A stretch of 64,000 nucleotides of DNA. It comes from Brevibacillus sp051967035 (lineage in GTDB: Bacteria; Bacillota; Bacilli; Brevibacillales; Brevibacillaceae). The position numbers and the translations under genes were made by a program. The stretch spans positions 74,919-138,918 of the forward strand of contig NZ_JBQCKK010000010.1 in assembly GCF_051967035.1 (NCBI RefSeq), written 5' to 3'. Positions 7,789-16,482 of the stretch are shown in pieces. Numbering within the stretch: position 1 is the first letter of the stretch; every line of letters begins with the position of its first letter. Under the pieces are notes generated by a model that did no database searches, was not told where the DNA came from, and saw only the letters and a program-made list of their open reading frames with translations.

Positions 7789-8069
7789 GCTTCATCACCC
7801 TTAAACAATGTGTTAAATCTGTTGGAATTTGTTGCATCTATGTGAATTCCTGTTCGTCCCCGGAAAGCGGCTGGGCGCATCGTGTATAATAATGGAATAA
7901 TAGGTACGTATGTCGACCATGCCACCTCACATGCACCGGGGTTATTACTAAAATAGCACCGGAATGGTTATAATTCCAAATAATTATTGGCGGCATGCAA
8001 AGCGCTCTTTCCCTGAAAAAGAGTGACGACCTATCCAAATACAGACGTGGAATTGAAGGAGGCTGTTGC

Positions 8070-8567
8070 ATGTTCTCGATTCGAGAAACAGATTTGCCGG
8101 GCATCGGCAGAAAATACCAGGTGGAAACGAAAAGCGGCGACAAGCTGGTCATCGTCATTCACGATGACGGACGCCGGGAAATGTACCATTTCGATCGGGA
8201 AGATCCCGATGACAACATCTCGATGGTGACCCTCGATGATGACGAGGCACGGCAAATCGCAGCCATCGTCGGCGGCTTGACGTACAAGCCATCCGCTTTG
8301 GAAACCGTTGAGGTCGCATTGGACAAACTCGTGATCGAGTGGTACAAGATCGAGTCTGGCGCACGCGCCATCGGCAAGACGATTGGCGAGCTGGATGTGC
8401 GTCAGGAGACGGGAGCCACCATTATTGCCGTCATTGAAAAAGATCATAAGCAAACGATCAACCCAGGTCCCGACTATGTGCTCTGTGCAGGCTCTACCCT
8501 GGTTGTCGCGGGGGAACGAAAGCAGGTGAAGGCGCTCAAGACTATTCTCAGCAACGGGGGTGATTGA
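8070..8567 (+). CDS. khtT: K+/H+ antiporter regulatory subunit KhtT
   Basis: A 165-residue cytoplasmic protein, the same length as Bacillus subtilis KhtT (YhaT). The first half is a mixed alpha/beta domain (MFSIRETDLPGIGRKYQVE, KLVIVIHDDGRREMYHF). The C-terminal half is an RCK_C/TrkA_C domain (IGELDVRQETGATIIAVIE, YVLCAGSTLVVAGERKQVK) that in the family binds ligands such as c-di-AMP and controls the antiporter. The ATG at 8070 follows AAGGAGG. Its stop overlaps the ribosome site of khtU, so the two are one operon. The Bacillus subtilis operon also has khtS in front; no khtS is present here. The 280-bp region upstream has TATAAT-like words but no promoter I can defend. Confidence 0.88.
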   Translation: MFSIRETDLPGIGRKYQVETKSGDKLVIVIHDDGRREMYHFDREDPDDNISMVTLDDDEARQIAAIVGGLTYKPSALETVEVALDKLVIEWYKIESGARAIGKTIGELDVRQETGATIIAVIEKDHKQTINPGPDYVLCAGSTLVVAGERKQVKALKTILSNGGD

Positions 8568-8569
8568 CC

Positions 8570-9799
8570 TTGGAGCACATCGTGTTTGAAGTCGGCCTTG
8601 CGCTCGCTCTGATTGCCATCGCCGGCTTTCTCTCCATCAAGTTGAAGTTCTCCATCGTTCCCTTTTACATTTTGGTCGGGATGGTCGTCGGTCCGCACGC
8701 TCCCGACTTCGGCCTGTTCGACCTTCGCTTTATCGACAGCGCTCCGCTCATCGAATTCATGGGCAGAGTCGGCGTGCTTTTTCTGTTGTTTTACCTCGGA
8801 CTTGAATTTTCAGTGGGGCGACTCATCAAAGCCGGCCGCTCGATTGCGATTGGCGGCACAATCTACATCGCCATCAACTTTACGCTCGGACTGCTGTTTG
8901 GCTGGGCTGCCGGCTTTCCGCTCAAGGAAATGCTGATTGTCGCGGGAATCACCACGATTTCCTCCAGCGCGATCGTGGCCAAAGTGCTGGTCGATCTCAA
9001 GCGCACCGCCAATCGCGAAACCGAAATGATTCTCGGCATCATCATGTTCGAGGACATTTTTTTGGCCGTGTACATCTCCATCGTTTCCGGGCTGGTTCTC
9101 TCCGGAGCCACTTCCGTTGGCGGCGTGATTTCCTCCGCCCTGATCGCGCTGGGCTACATGCTCTTGCTCATCATCGTCGGGCGCAAGCTCGTCCCCTTTT
9201 TGAACCGCGCGCTCAACATCAAATCGAACGAAGTGTTCATGATTACCGTGTTTGCCGCCCTGTTTCTGATTGCGGGTTTTTCCGAGACGATCCATGTAGC
9301 TGAGGCCATCGGCGCACTGCTCGTGGGGCTCATATTGGCAGAAACACAGCATATGAAACGCATCGAACATCTGATCCTGCCCTTTCGCGACTTTTTCGGC
9401 GCCATGTTTTTCTTCAGCTTCGGGTTAACGATTGATCCCTTGTCGCTTCTGGGCGCCGTCTGGCTGTCCATCGCGGCGGTCATCATCACGCTCGTCGGCA
9501 ACGTCGCTGCCGGGCTGCTTGCTGGCCGCAGCGCCGGGCTGCCGCCCAAGGCCTCCACGAACATCGGACTGACCATCGTTTCCCGCGGTGAGTTTTCCAT
9601 CATCATGGCTAATCTGGGAAAAGCAGGCGCACTCATGGATATCCTGCAGCCGTTCGCCGCGCTGTACGTGCTGATCCTGGCGATCTTAGGCCCTCTTTTG
9701 ACGAAGGAGTCCAAACGCATCTACCAGTTACTGAACGCCGTTTTGCCTCTCGAACGAATCAGCAAAAGCAAACGGCCGGAAAACAGTCCGGGCAACTGA
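8570..9799 (+). CDS. khtU: K+/H+ antiporter KhtU (CPA2 family)
   Basis: A 409-residue membrane antiporter that exports K+ under alkaline or high-K+ stress. It has the monovalent cation:proton antiporter-2 fold, with about twelve hydrophobic segments and the conserved stretches GVLFLLFYLGLEFSVGRLI, TTISSSAIVAKVL, IMFEDIFLAV, AIGALLVGLILAET and LTIVSRGEFSIIMANLGKAG. It lacks a fused TrkA_N domain, in line with having the separate regulator KhtT. The start chosen is TTG at 8570, which follows GGGGGTGA with normal spacing; the TTG at 8564 would sit inside that ribosome site. It converges on the cobalamin operon. Confidence 0.88.
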   Translation: MEHIVFEVGLALALIAIAGFLSIKLKFSIVPFYILVGMVVGPHAPDFGLFDLRFIDSAPLIEFMGRVGVLFLLFYLGLEFSVGRLIKAGRSIAIGGTIYIAINFTLGLLFGWAAGFPLKEMLIVAGITTISSSAIVAKVLVDLKRTANRETEMILGIIMFEDIFLAVYISIVSGLVLSGATSVGGVISSALIALGYMLLLIIVGRKLVPFLNRALNIKSNEVFMITVFAALFLIAGFSETIHVAEAIGALLVGLILAETQHMKRIEHLILPFRDFFGAMFFFSFGLTIDPLSLLGAVWLSIAAVIITLVGNVAAGLLAGRSAGLPPKASTNIGLTIVSRGEFSIIMANLGKAGALMDILQPFAALYVLILAILGPLLTKESKRIYQLLNAVLPLERISKSKRPENSPGN

Positions 9800-9822
9800 C
9801 GGACGGAACGAATGGGGGATAC

Positions 9823-9864
9823 AAAAAAAACAACCCAAGCCCGCATGCTGAACAGGCTCAGGTT
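9823..9864 (-). terminator. Intrinsic terminator of the cobalamin operon
   Basis: Minus-strand reading: AACCTGAGCCTG (9864-9853), 9-nt loop, CGGGCTTGGGTT (9843-9832), then eight T. The 12-bp stem contains G-U pairs. It lies 10 bp behind the sirC stop and closes the 19-kb operon. Confidence 0.85.
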
Positions 9865-9873
9865 CGTTCCGTT

Positions 9874-10533
9874 TTATGCCTTTTCTTGTCTCTCCAGCCA
9901 TCCGGCCACAAGCGCCGCTGCCTCCCGGTCCCTTCGCTCGCTCTCTCCGCTTCGGGTCCAGTGCAAAAAGCGGTCGTCCAACAGCTCTGCCAAGATAGCA
10001 CGCTTGTCTGCCGGGCGAAGCTCATCCAGCGCGAGTACGCGGCGGCGCATTTTGCCCAAAAAGAGCGTGTAGTCCTCGTACTCCGGCCCGATCCACGCTT
10101 CCAGCTGGCGGCGCAGTTTCTTCGCCAATCCCGGATTGTTGCCCCCTGTCGAGATGGCAACGGTCACGTCGCCGCGCTCGACTACGGACGGCACCGTAAA
10201 CGAGCACAGGTCGGGACGATCCACTACGTTGATCCACTGGCACCCGGCTTGCCGACACGCCTCGTAAACAGCCAGGTTGACCGCCGGATCGCTGGTCGCC
10301 GCGATGACGAGCACGGCGTCCGCGACGTCATCGGGGACGAACGGGCGCAGCCGGAGCGTCAGCTTGCCCGCTTGCTCCCATTCGCGCATCGCCTCCGTGC
10401 AGGAGGGACTCACGACGCTGACGGCTGCCCCAGCGGCCAGCAGGCTGGCGATTTTTCGTTCCGCGACTTGCCCGCCGCCGACGACCACGCAGTGTTTCTG
10501 TTCCAGGTTGACCATCATGGCATACGGCCGCAT
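9874..10533 (-). CDS. sirC: Precorrin-2 dehydrogenase (SirC/Met8-type)
   Basis: Oxidises precorrin-2 to sirohydrochlorin with NAD+, the substrate for cobalt insertion by CbiX. The 219-residue protein begins with a Rossmann nucleotide site (HCVVVGGGQVAERKIASLL), followed by LVIAATSDPAVNLAVYEAC, the conserved WINVVDRPDLCSFTVPSVV and ISTGGNNPGLAKKLRRQLE of the family, and a helical C-terminal part. The length matches stand-alone SirC/YlnF. It is the last gene of the cobalamin operon, separated from cobA by 89 bp that hold a strong hairpin. Methylation and dehydrogenation are thus split between CobA and SirC rather than fused as in CysG. A GGAGGAGGG ribosome site precedes the ATG. Confidence 0.9.
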   Translation of the reverse strand: MRPYAMMVNLEQKHCVVVGGGQVAERKIASLLAAGAAVSVVSPSCTEAMREWEQAGKLTLRLRPFVPDDVADAVLVIAATSDPAVNLAVYEACRQAGCQWINVVDRPDLCSFTVPSVVERGDVTVAISTGGNNPGLAKKLRRQLEAWIGPEYEDYTLFLGKMRRRVLALDELRPADKRAILAELLDDRFLHWTRSGESERRDREAAALVAGWLERQEKA

Positions 10534-10559
10534 CCTTCATCCCTCCTCCCAACATGTTT

Positions 10560-10607
10560 CGGGCAACCAACCGGATGGCTCCTCCGATCACTTCATCCGG
10601 TTGCCCG
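10560..10607 (-). promoter_or_regulatory. Intra-operon hairpin between cobA and sirC
   Basis: CGGGCAACCAACCGGATG and CATCCGGTTGCCCG form a long stem with a 4-nt bulge and a 16-nt loop. No T-run follows on the minus strand, so it is more likely an RNA-stability or attenuation element than a terminator. It would set sirC apart from the upstream operon. Confidence 0.5.
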
Positions 10608-10622
10608 CTTCCCTGCCCTTGC

Positions 10623-11411
10623 TTACCCGGGAACCCCCTCGTTCAGACCGAGCGAAGTCTCGAACCAGTTGATTTTTTCCCGCATGTTCACGACATCTCC
10701 GACGAGAATGATCGCCGGATTGGTGATATGGTTATTTTCTGCCAAACGCTCCTCGATATCCGCCAACGTGCCTGTGACAACTGCCTGCTGGGGCAGCGTC
10801 CCCCAGGAGATGACGGCGACGGGCGTCTTCGGATCGCGGCCGTGCTTCATCAACTGCGTGCGGATGAGCGGCAGGTTGGCGACGCCCATGTAAAAGGCCA
10901 CCGTGTCGATTCCGCCTGCCAGCGCCCGCCATTTTTCCACGGCCAGCTCCGGTTTGTCCTCGCGCAAATGCCCCGTCACCACGGCAAACGACGAGCCGTG
11001 ATCGCGATGCGTCACCGGGATGCCCGCGTACGCCGAAGCGGCGATTCCTGCCGTCACGCCCGGCACGATTTCAAACGCGACGCCGCGCGTAGCCAGATAC
11101 TCCGCTTCTTCGCCCGCGCGGCCAAAGACGCACGGATCGCCGCCTTTCAGCCGTACGACGGTTTTGCCTGCCAGCGCTTTTTCCGCCAGCACCTCATTGA
11201 TCGACTCCTGCCGCATCGTGTGATGATCGGGCAGCTTGCCGCAATAGATGCGCTCCGCCGTCTCGGGCGCATGGGCGAGCAAAGCCGGATTCGCGAGGCG
11301 GTCGTAGACGACTACGTCTGCCTTTTGCAGACATTCCAGACCTTTTACGGTAATCAGCTTCGGGTCGCCGGGGCCTGCGCCGACAAGGTACACTTTGCCT
11401 GCGCCGCTCAT
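10623..11411 (-). CDS. cobA: Uroporphyrinogen-III C-methyltransferase (SUMT)
   Basis: Transfers two methyl groups from S-adenosylmethionine to C2 and C7 of uroporphyrinogen III, giving precorrin-2, the first step toward cobalamin and siroheme. The 262-residue protein has the tetrapyrrole methylase layout: VYLVGAGPGDPKLITVKG at the N terminus, the GDPCVFGRAGEEAEYL loop, EIVPGVTAGIAASAYAGIP, FAVVTGHLR and GIDTVAFYMGVANL. The ATG at 11411 overlaps the cobT stop in ATGA; a longer reading would duplicate coding sequence of cobT. No uroporphyrinogen synthase domain is fused. It is next to last in the operon, followed by sirC. Confidence 0.93.
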   Translation of the reverse strand: MSGAGKVYLVGAGPGDPKLITVKGLECLQKADVVVYDRLANPALLAHAPETAERIYCGKLPDHHTMRQESINEVLAEKALAGKTVVRLKGGDPCVFGRAGEEAEYLATRGVAFEIVPGVTAGIAASAYAGIPVTHRDHGSSFAVVTGHLREDKPELAVEKWRALAGGIDTVAFYMGVANLPLIRTQLMKHGRDPKTPVAVISWGTLPQQAVVTGTLADIEERLAENNHITNPAIILVGDVVNMREKINWFETSLGLNEGVPG

Positions 11412-12460
11412 CGGTCGCTGACCCCCGCCGATGCGAATGTCGCCATCTCCCGTACCATCCACGACGCGGCCTCGACGATCGAAAACGCGATAGCCGCCCC
11501 GCTGCCTTCGCCCAGTCGCAGGTTGAGGTCGAGCAACGGCTGTTTGCCGAGTACGTTCAGCACAAAAGCGTGCCCCGGCTCCTGGGAGCGATGCCCGGCG
11601 ATCAGGTAGTCTGCGACCTGAGGCGCAAGCCGCACGGCCAGTAGCGCCGCCACGGTCGCGATAAAGCCGTCCAAGAGCACCGGAACGCGCCGCGAAGCCG
11701 CGCCGATCATCGCGCCTGCCATCGCGCCGATCTCCAGCCCGCCCACTTTTGCCAGGACGTCCAGCGGTTCGTTGGCATTCGGACGATGCAGGGCGAGCGC
11801 TTCGCGAACGACCGCTTTTTTGCGTTGCCAGCCCGCGTCGTCCAGTCCTGTGCCGCGACCGACGATCTCGTCCGGGTCCGCCCCGGTCAAAGCAGACAGG
11901 ATCGCGCTGCTCGCCGTCGTATTGCCGATGCCTACCTCTCCGACGATCAGCAGCTTGGCCCCTTCGTCGATGATTCTCTCGGCCAGCTCGAAGCCGACCG
12001 CAAGCGTGCGCTGCGCCTCGTCAGCGGACATGGCGGCTTCCCGCAGCATGTTGCCCGAGCAAGCCCTGATTCTTTTGTTGATGACGCCTGGCGCCTTAAC
12101 CTCTACTGCCACGCCGACATCGATGAACTTTTGCATCGCGCCGATTTGCCGGGCGAAAACGTTGATGCCCGCGCCGCCGTTCACCAGATTCAAGAGCATT
12201 TGCGCCGTCACCTCTTGCGGGTAGGCCGACACTCCTTCTGCGGCCACCCCGTGATCGGCGGCAAAAACGAGTACGCCCGGCGGCGTGACGACCGGAAATG
12301 TCTCGCCTGTCATCGCGGCCAGCTCGACGGCCAGCTCCTCCAGACGTCCCAGACTGCCAAGCGGCTTTGTCAGTTGATCCACATGCTGTCTCGTTTGCTC
12401 ACTCGCTTCCTGGTTTCGCGGCGCAATCGCCGGAAATCGCTTTTCCAAGCCTGCCATCAT
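11408..12460 (-). CDS. cobT: Nicotinate-nucleotide--dimethylbenzimidazole phosphoribosyltransferase CobT
   Basis: Makes alpha-ribazole phosphate, the activated lower ligand of cobalamin, from nicotinate mononucleotide and dimethylbenzimidazole. The 350-residue protein has the CobT landmarks: LTKPLGSLGRLEELAVELA near the N terminus, LVFAADHGVAAEGVSAYPQEVT, NLVNGGAGINVFAR, KLLIVGEVGIGNTTASSAI and LDGFIATVAALLA. The length is normal. It overlaps cobQ/cbiP upstream and cobA downstream by 4 bp each. The start is an ATGATG pair; the first is used here. No dimethylbenzimidazole synthase (BluB) is in the window. Confidence 0.93.
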   Translation of the reverse strand: MMAGLEKRFPAIAPRNQEASEQTRQHVDQLTKPLGSLGRLEELAVELAAMTGETFPVVTPPGVLVFAADHGVAAEGVSAYPQEVTAQMLLNLVNGGAGINVFARQIGAMQKFIDVGVAVEVKAPGVINKRIRACSGNMLREAAMSADEAQRTLAVGFELAERIIDEGAKLLIVGEVGIGNTTASSAILSALTGADPDEIVGRGTGLDDAGWQRKKAVVREALALHRPNANEPLDVLAKVGGLEIGAMAGAMIGAASRRVPVLLDGFIATVAALLAVRLAPQVADYLIAGHRSQEPGHAFVLNVLGKQPLLDLNLRLGEGSGAAIAFSIVEAASWMVREMATFASAGVSDR

Positions 12461-13974
12461 CTACGCACCTCTTTTTCCTGATAAGCCTTCATCTGTTCTT
12501 CAATCGCATCCAGCCGCACATGACGGCGTACCGTATCCGCCAAAAGATCGTAGCCCTGCTCGCGGAGCGCCACGAACGACGGACGCTCCGTGATCGGCGC
12601 AAGCCCTTTTTTCGCGCGAATCGCATTCAGCAAGAGCGTGCGGAAGCGGTCGTTGTGGAACAGTCCATGAAAATACGTCCCGATCAGCCGACGTTCCTCG
12701 CAACAGTAACCTTCTGCCCGCTCTCCCATCTGAATAAACGGACATTCGCTCTTGGCATAAACAGATTGGCCCATGTGAATCTCGTAGCCTTCGAGTGTAA
12801 GCCGTTCTCCGGCGAATGTGGCTTCTCCGCGGGACAGCACCGTCGTTTTCTTCTGTTCCATCGTCGTCACCATCGGGATCAGGCCCAGCCCGTCCAGCTG
12901 CTGTAGCGGTGACTCCACACCAGCCGGGTCCAGAATCGACTCGCCAAGCATCTGATAGCCGCCGCACAGGCCGATCACGTACGACTTGCCCTGTCCATGC
13001 AGCTGTTTCACCGCCTCGGCCAGTCCCGTCTCGTACAAAAATTGCAAGTCTTCCAACGTATTTTTGCTGCCAGGCAGCACGATCAGGTCCGGCTCGCCCA
13101 GCTCTTCCAGCCGGGTCACAAAGCGCAGGCGGCAATCCGGCTCCACAAAAAACGGGTCGACATCCGTAAAATTCGAGATGCGCGGGTAGCGCAAGACGGC
13201 GACATCCAGCTCGCGCGGCGTCTCCCGCTGCCCCTGGTAACGGTGCAAAATGAGCGAATCCTCCGCGTCGATCCACAAGTCAGGAATAAACGGCACCACG
13301 CCAAGCACAGGCTTGCCCGTGTACTGCTCGAACCAGTCCAGCCCCGGCTGCAACAGCGCCAGATCGCCGCGAAAACGATTGATGATGACGCCGATCACCC
13401 GGTCGCGGTCCTTGGGTTCAAGCAGTTGCAGCGTGCCGACGAGGCTGGCAAACACGCCACCGCGCTCAATGTCCGCCACCAAAATGACCGGAGCGTTCGT
13501 CAGGCGGGCAACCCGCATGTTGACCAGCTCGCGGTCGTTCAGATTGATCTCCGCCGGACTGCCCGCTCCTTCGATGACGATGCGCTCGTAAGCGGCAGCA
13601 AGCCGTTGGTACGCCTCCCGGATAATCCGCAGTCCTTCTTCGTAAAAATCCGTCCGATACGCCATCGCCTTCATGTTGGCGTACGGCTCGCCGTTCACCA
13701 CGATCTGCGACTCCGCATCCCGCGTCGGCTTGATGAGGATCGGATTCATGTCGGTCGTGGCGAGAATGCCTGCCGCCTCCGCCTGAACGCCCTGTGCCCG
13801 CCCGATTTCTTTTCCGTCCAGCGTCACATAGGAATTCAGCGCCATGTTTTGCGACTTGAACGGCGCCGTTTTGTAGCCGTCCTGGGCAAAAATGCGGCAG
13901 AGCGCTGTCGCAATCGCGCTTTTTCCGGCATCGGAGCTGGTTCCCTGAATCATCAGCGGGAGCGCTTTAGGCAC
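12457..13974 (-). CDS. cbiP: Cobyric acid synthase CbiP/CobQ
   Basis: Amidates carboxylates b, d, e and g of adenosylcobyrinic acid a,c-diamide using glutamine and ATP. The 505-residue protein has an N-terminal dethiobiotin-synthase-like ATP domain (LMIQGTSSDAGKSAIATALCR, RIVIEGAGSPAEINL, ILVADIERGGVFASL) and a C-terminal class-I glutamine amidotransferase domain with the nucleophile in VIGLCGGYQMLGE and the catalytic His in GTYFHGLFHND. The start is GTG at 13974, preceded by GGAGGTGG and overlapping the end of cbiA by 8 bp. It overlaps cobT by 4 bp. Confidence 0.93.
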   Translation of the reverse strand: MPKALPLMIQGTSSDAGKSAIATALCRIFAQDGYKTAPFKSQNMALNSYVTLDGKEIGRAQGVQAEAAGILATTDMNPILIKPTRDAESQIVVNGEPYANMKAMAYRTDFYEEGLRIIREAYQRLAAAYERIVIEGAGSPAEINLNDRELVNMRVARLTNAPVILVADIERGGVFASLVGTLQLLEPKDRDRVIGVIINRFRGDLALLQPGLDWFEQYTGKPVLGVVPFIPDLWIDAEDSLILHRYQGQRETPRELDVAVLRYPRISNFTDVDPFFVEPDCRLRFVTRLEELGEPDLIVLPGSKNTLEDLQFLYETGLAEAVKQLHGQGKSYVIGLCGGYQMLGESILDPAGVESPLQQLDGLGLIPMVTTMEQKKTTVLSRGEATFAGERLTLEGYEIHMGQSVYAKSECPFIQMGERAEGYCCEERRLIGTYFHGLFHNDRFRTLLLNAIRAKKGLAPITERPSFVALREQGYDLLADTVRRHVRLDAIEEQMKAYQEKEVRR

Positions 13975-15343
13975 GGGAGGCCACCTCCGCGCACAAACCG
14001 AGCCAGCGCTTCACCAGCGCCGGGTTGGAGCCGAAATGCAAATGCGTGTACCCCGCGACGAGATTGCCCCTGGCAAAGCCCTCCGGCTTGGTGCCGCGCA
14101 GCCCTTTTGTCTCGTAGGCCGCAGGGAGCTGCTCGTCTGTGGCATAGGTCGAATAGTGGAACTCGTGGCCTTTTGCCTGTTCCTCTGGGCCGAGCAGGAA
14201 GTTGCCCTCCTTGCCGCGCACCTCGCGATAGCCGAGCGCCGCCCATTTTTTTTGCATCGTCACCTTGCCGGGGATGAGTCCGACCATCGGGTAGCTCTCC
14301 CCGTCTGTCGTCACAATCGCCTCGGTCAAAAACATGAATCCGCCGCACTCGGCCAAGGTCGGCAAGCCTTTTTCGACCGCCTGGCGGAACGATTCCTTCA
14401 CCGCCTCGTTTTGCGACAGCTCGGCGGCAAACTCCTCCGGGAAGCCTCCCCCGATGTACAAGCCGTCCGCTGCTTCCGGTACACCCTCCCCCGCAAGCGG
14501 CGAGAAAAAGATCAGCTTCGCGCCGTACGCTTGCAGCAGCTCCAGATTTTCCGGATAGTAAAAATGGAACGCCGGGTCTTTCGCTACGGCAATCGTGACG
14601 TCGAAAGCCGCCTCGCGCGGTGCGAACAGCTTCGGCTCCACTTGCAGCGGCTCGGCTTTGGCCAGCTCCCAGACCAGGTCCAGGTCTACCGTCTCCCCGA
14701 TCAGGTCAGCCAGCTTGGCAAACAGCGGCGCCAGCTCGCCGCGCTCCACAGACGGCACAAGTCCCAGATGGCGCTCGGGAATTTCCAGCTCGTTTTCCCG
14801 CTTCAGGTAGCCGACGACCGGAATCCCGCACTCCTGCTCAATCGCGGCCTTGACGATTTTGTGGTGGCCTTCGCTGCCGACCTTGTTCGCGATCACGCCG
14901 ACGATTTTCGCCTGGGGATTGAGCAACTGGAAGCCTTTTACAATCGCAGCCGCACTGCGCGCCATGCTCTGGCAGTTGACGACGAGCAACACAGGCGATC
15001 CGGTCAACATGCTGATTTCGGCCGTGCTGCCCTTGTCGCTGGTCGCTTCCTTGCCGTCGTACATGCCCATGACGCCTTCGATGATCGAAATATCCGCGCC
15101 TTCGCTTCCCCGGACAAACATCTCCTTCACGACGTCGTGCTCCAGCATGAAGCTGTCCAGATTGCGCGACGCTCTGCCCGTCACCGCGGTATGGTAGGTC
15201 GGGTCGATGTAGTCAGGACCGCACTTGAAGCCTTGCACCCTGTAGCCTTTGCGGATCAGGGCAGCCATCAGCCCGATGGTTACCGTCGTTTTCCCCGCTC
15301 CGCTGCCTGTTCCGGCAATGACAATCCGGCGGCTGTCCGTCAT
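13967..15343 (-). CDS. cbiA: Cobyrinic acid a,c-diamide synthase CbiA
   Basis: ATP- and glutamine-dependent amidation of the a and c carboxylates of cobyrinic acid. The 458-residue protein has a P-loop (VIAGTGSGAGKTTVTIGL), the substrate region FKCGPDYIDPTYHTAVTG and IIEGVMGMYDG in the N-terminal domain. The C-terminal amidotransferase has its Cys in LAECGGFMFLTEAI and its His in AGYTHLHFGSNP. The ATG at 15343 overlaps the cbiG stop in ATGA; the open frame runs much further upstream, but that part is only the shadow of cbiG. In the anaerobic pathway this step comes before cobalt reduction and adenosylation. Confidence 0.93.
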   Translation of the reverse strand: MTDSRRIVIAGTGSGAGKTTVTIGLMAALIRKGYRVQGFKCGPDYIDPTYHTAVTGRASRNLDSFMLEHDVVKEMFVRGSEGADISIIEGVMGMYDGKEATSDKGSTAEISMLTGSPVLLVVNCQSMARSAAAIVKGFQLLNPQAKIVGVIANKVGSEGHHKIVKAAIEQECGIPVVGYLKRENELEIPERHLGLVPSVERGELAPLFAKLADLIGETVDLDLVWELAKAEPLQVEPKLFAPREAAFDVTIAVAKDPAFHFYYPENLELLQAYGAKLIFFSPLAGEGVPEAADGLYIGGGFPEEFAAELSQNEAVKESFRQAVEKGLPTLAECGGFMFLTEAIVTTDGESYPMVGLIPGKVTMQKKWAALGYREVRGKEGNFLLGPEEQAKGHEFHYSTYATDEQLPAAYETKGLRGTKPEGFARGNLVAGYTHLHFGSNPALVKRWLGLCAEVASRA

Positions 15344-16482
15344 GCGCGTTCCTCCTTTTGATAGGGCATCAGGGCGACCGAAATGGTGACGTTGCCCGAC
15401 TTTTTCTTGGTCAGCACCAGCTCGTCGACGCCTGCGTACAGCTTGGCCGCAGGCTCGCTCACCCCGTACGCTCCCGTAAACTTGAACACCGTCTCGGACG
15501 GCTCGCTGATTTCCACCTGGTTCAGCTCCTGTGGCGAGTACCAGACGAACGGCCAGCCGTATTTCTCGCATACGGCGATCAACCCGGCCTCGTCTTTTTT
15601 CAGCTCGATGGTAGCCAGCGCCTTGACGCTCTTGAGCGAAAATTGCAGCTCGTCCAGCGTCTCGCAAATGACCGCCTCGATCTCCTCCGCAGACGTTCCC
15701 CGGTTGCAGCCCATCCCCAGCACGATCACCTTGGGGCGATACAGGACGCCGTTGTCCAAAATCGGCTGTTCCTCCGGCGCAAGCAGGCGGTGCGTCACGA
15801 CGAGGGCCGCATCCGGCTTGGCGGCCAGTGCTTCGGCGATGCTCGCATACTCCTTGATCGACGGCGGCATCGGCGTGTCGTGCATCCACCAGTCGCGTTC
15901 GCCGGATTCGTTGACGACCGCTACGTGTTCCTCGTTGACGACCGAGGCGCTCACAGGCGTCAGCTTGTCGGCAGAATCCCACTCCCAGCCAAAACGGCGA
16001 CCGAACAAATCGACCGGAATCGTCTTCTGCACGTCGGACGCGGTCGTGATGATCGGACGGGCGCCCATGACTGCCGCCACTTCGCGGGCCAGCTCATTGG
16101 CCCCGCCCAGATGGCCGGACAGCACGCTGATGACGTTCTCTCCCCGGTCGTCGACGACAACGACGCCCGGGTCTTTCTTTTTGTCTTCGAGCAGCGGCGC
16201 GATCATGCGCACGACCGCCCCGAGCGAAATGATGACAATCAGCCCTTTGTACGCTGGCCACAGGGCGGGAAACAGCATCCGCACGCTGTTGGAAAAAAGC
16301 TGGATGCCGCGCGCTTCCTCGTCCCCGCGCGCGAACTTGCTCATGTAGTACAGGTCTGTCCCGGGAAATTTTTGCGCCAGATCGCGGGCCATCTCGACCC
16401 CGTGCTTCGTGATGGCGACAATCGCGTAATCGCCCTGCTGACGGATGACAGGAATTTCTCCTTCGACCAGTTCGAGAATCAT
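15340..16482 (-). CDS. cbiG: Cobalt-precorrin-5A hydrolase CbiG
   Basis: Opens the delta-lactone of cobalt-precorrin-5A and releases the two-carbon fragment as acetaldehyde, a step specific to the anaerobic pathway. The 380-residue protein has an N-terminal domain with DYAIVAITKHGVEMARDLA, a middle part with SVLSGHLGGANELAREVA, and the C-terminal CobE-like domain KVIVLGMGCNRGTSAEEIE through KYGWPFVWYSPQEL. Its presence together with CbiD, CbiX and a CbiH-type enzyme identifies the pathway as early-cobalt (anaerobic). It overlaps both neighbours by 4 bp. Confidence 0.93.
   Translation of the reverse strand: MILELVEGEIPVIRQQGDYAIVAITKHGVEMARDLAQKFPGTDLYYMSKFARGDEEARGIQLFSNSVRMLFPALWPAYKGLIVIISLGAVVRMIAPLLEDKKKDPGVVVVDDRGENVISVLSGHLGGANELAREVAAVMGARPIITTASDVQKTIPVDLFGRRFGWEWDSADKLTPVSASVVNEEHVAVVNESGERDWWMHDTPMPPSIKEYASIAEALAAKPDAALVVTHRLLAPEEQPILDNGVLYRPKVIVLGMGCNRGTSAEEIEAVICETLDELQFSLKSVKALATIELKKDEAGLIAVCEKYGWPFVWYSPQELNQVEISEPSETVFKFTGAYGVSEPAAKLYAGVDELVLTKKKSGNVTISVALMPYQKEERA

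Noticed and set aside
7789..8069. Possible c-di-AMP (ydaO-type) riboswitch upstream of khtT
   Set aside because: KhtT-type proteins are linked to c-di-AMP, so I looked for the conserved core, but could not align it. Only TATAAT-like words were seen.
15344..15982. N-terminal extension of cbiA by about 210 residues
   Set aside because: The frame stays open, but the sequence is the shadow of cbiG in another frame. The true start with ATGA overlap gives a normal-length protein.
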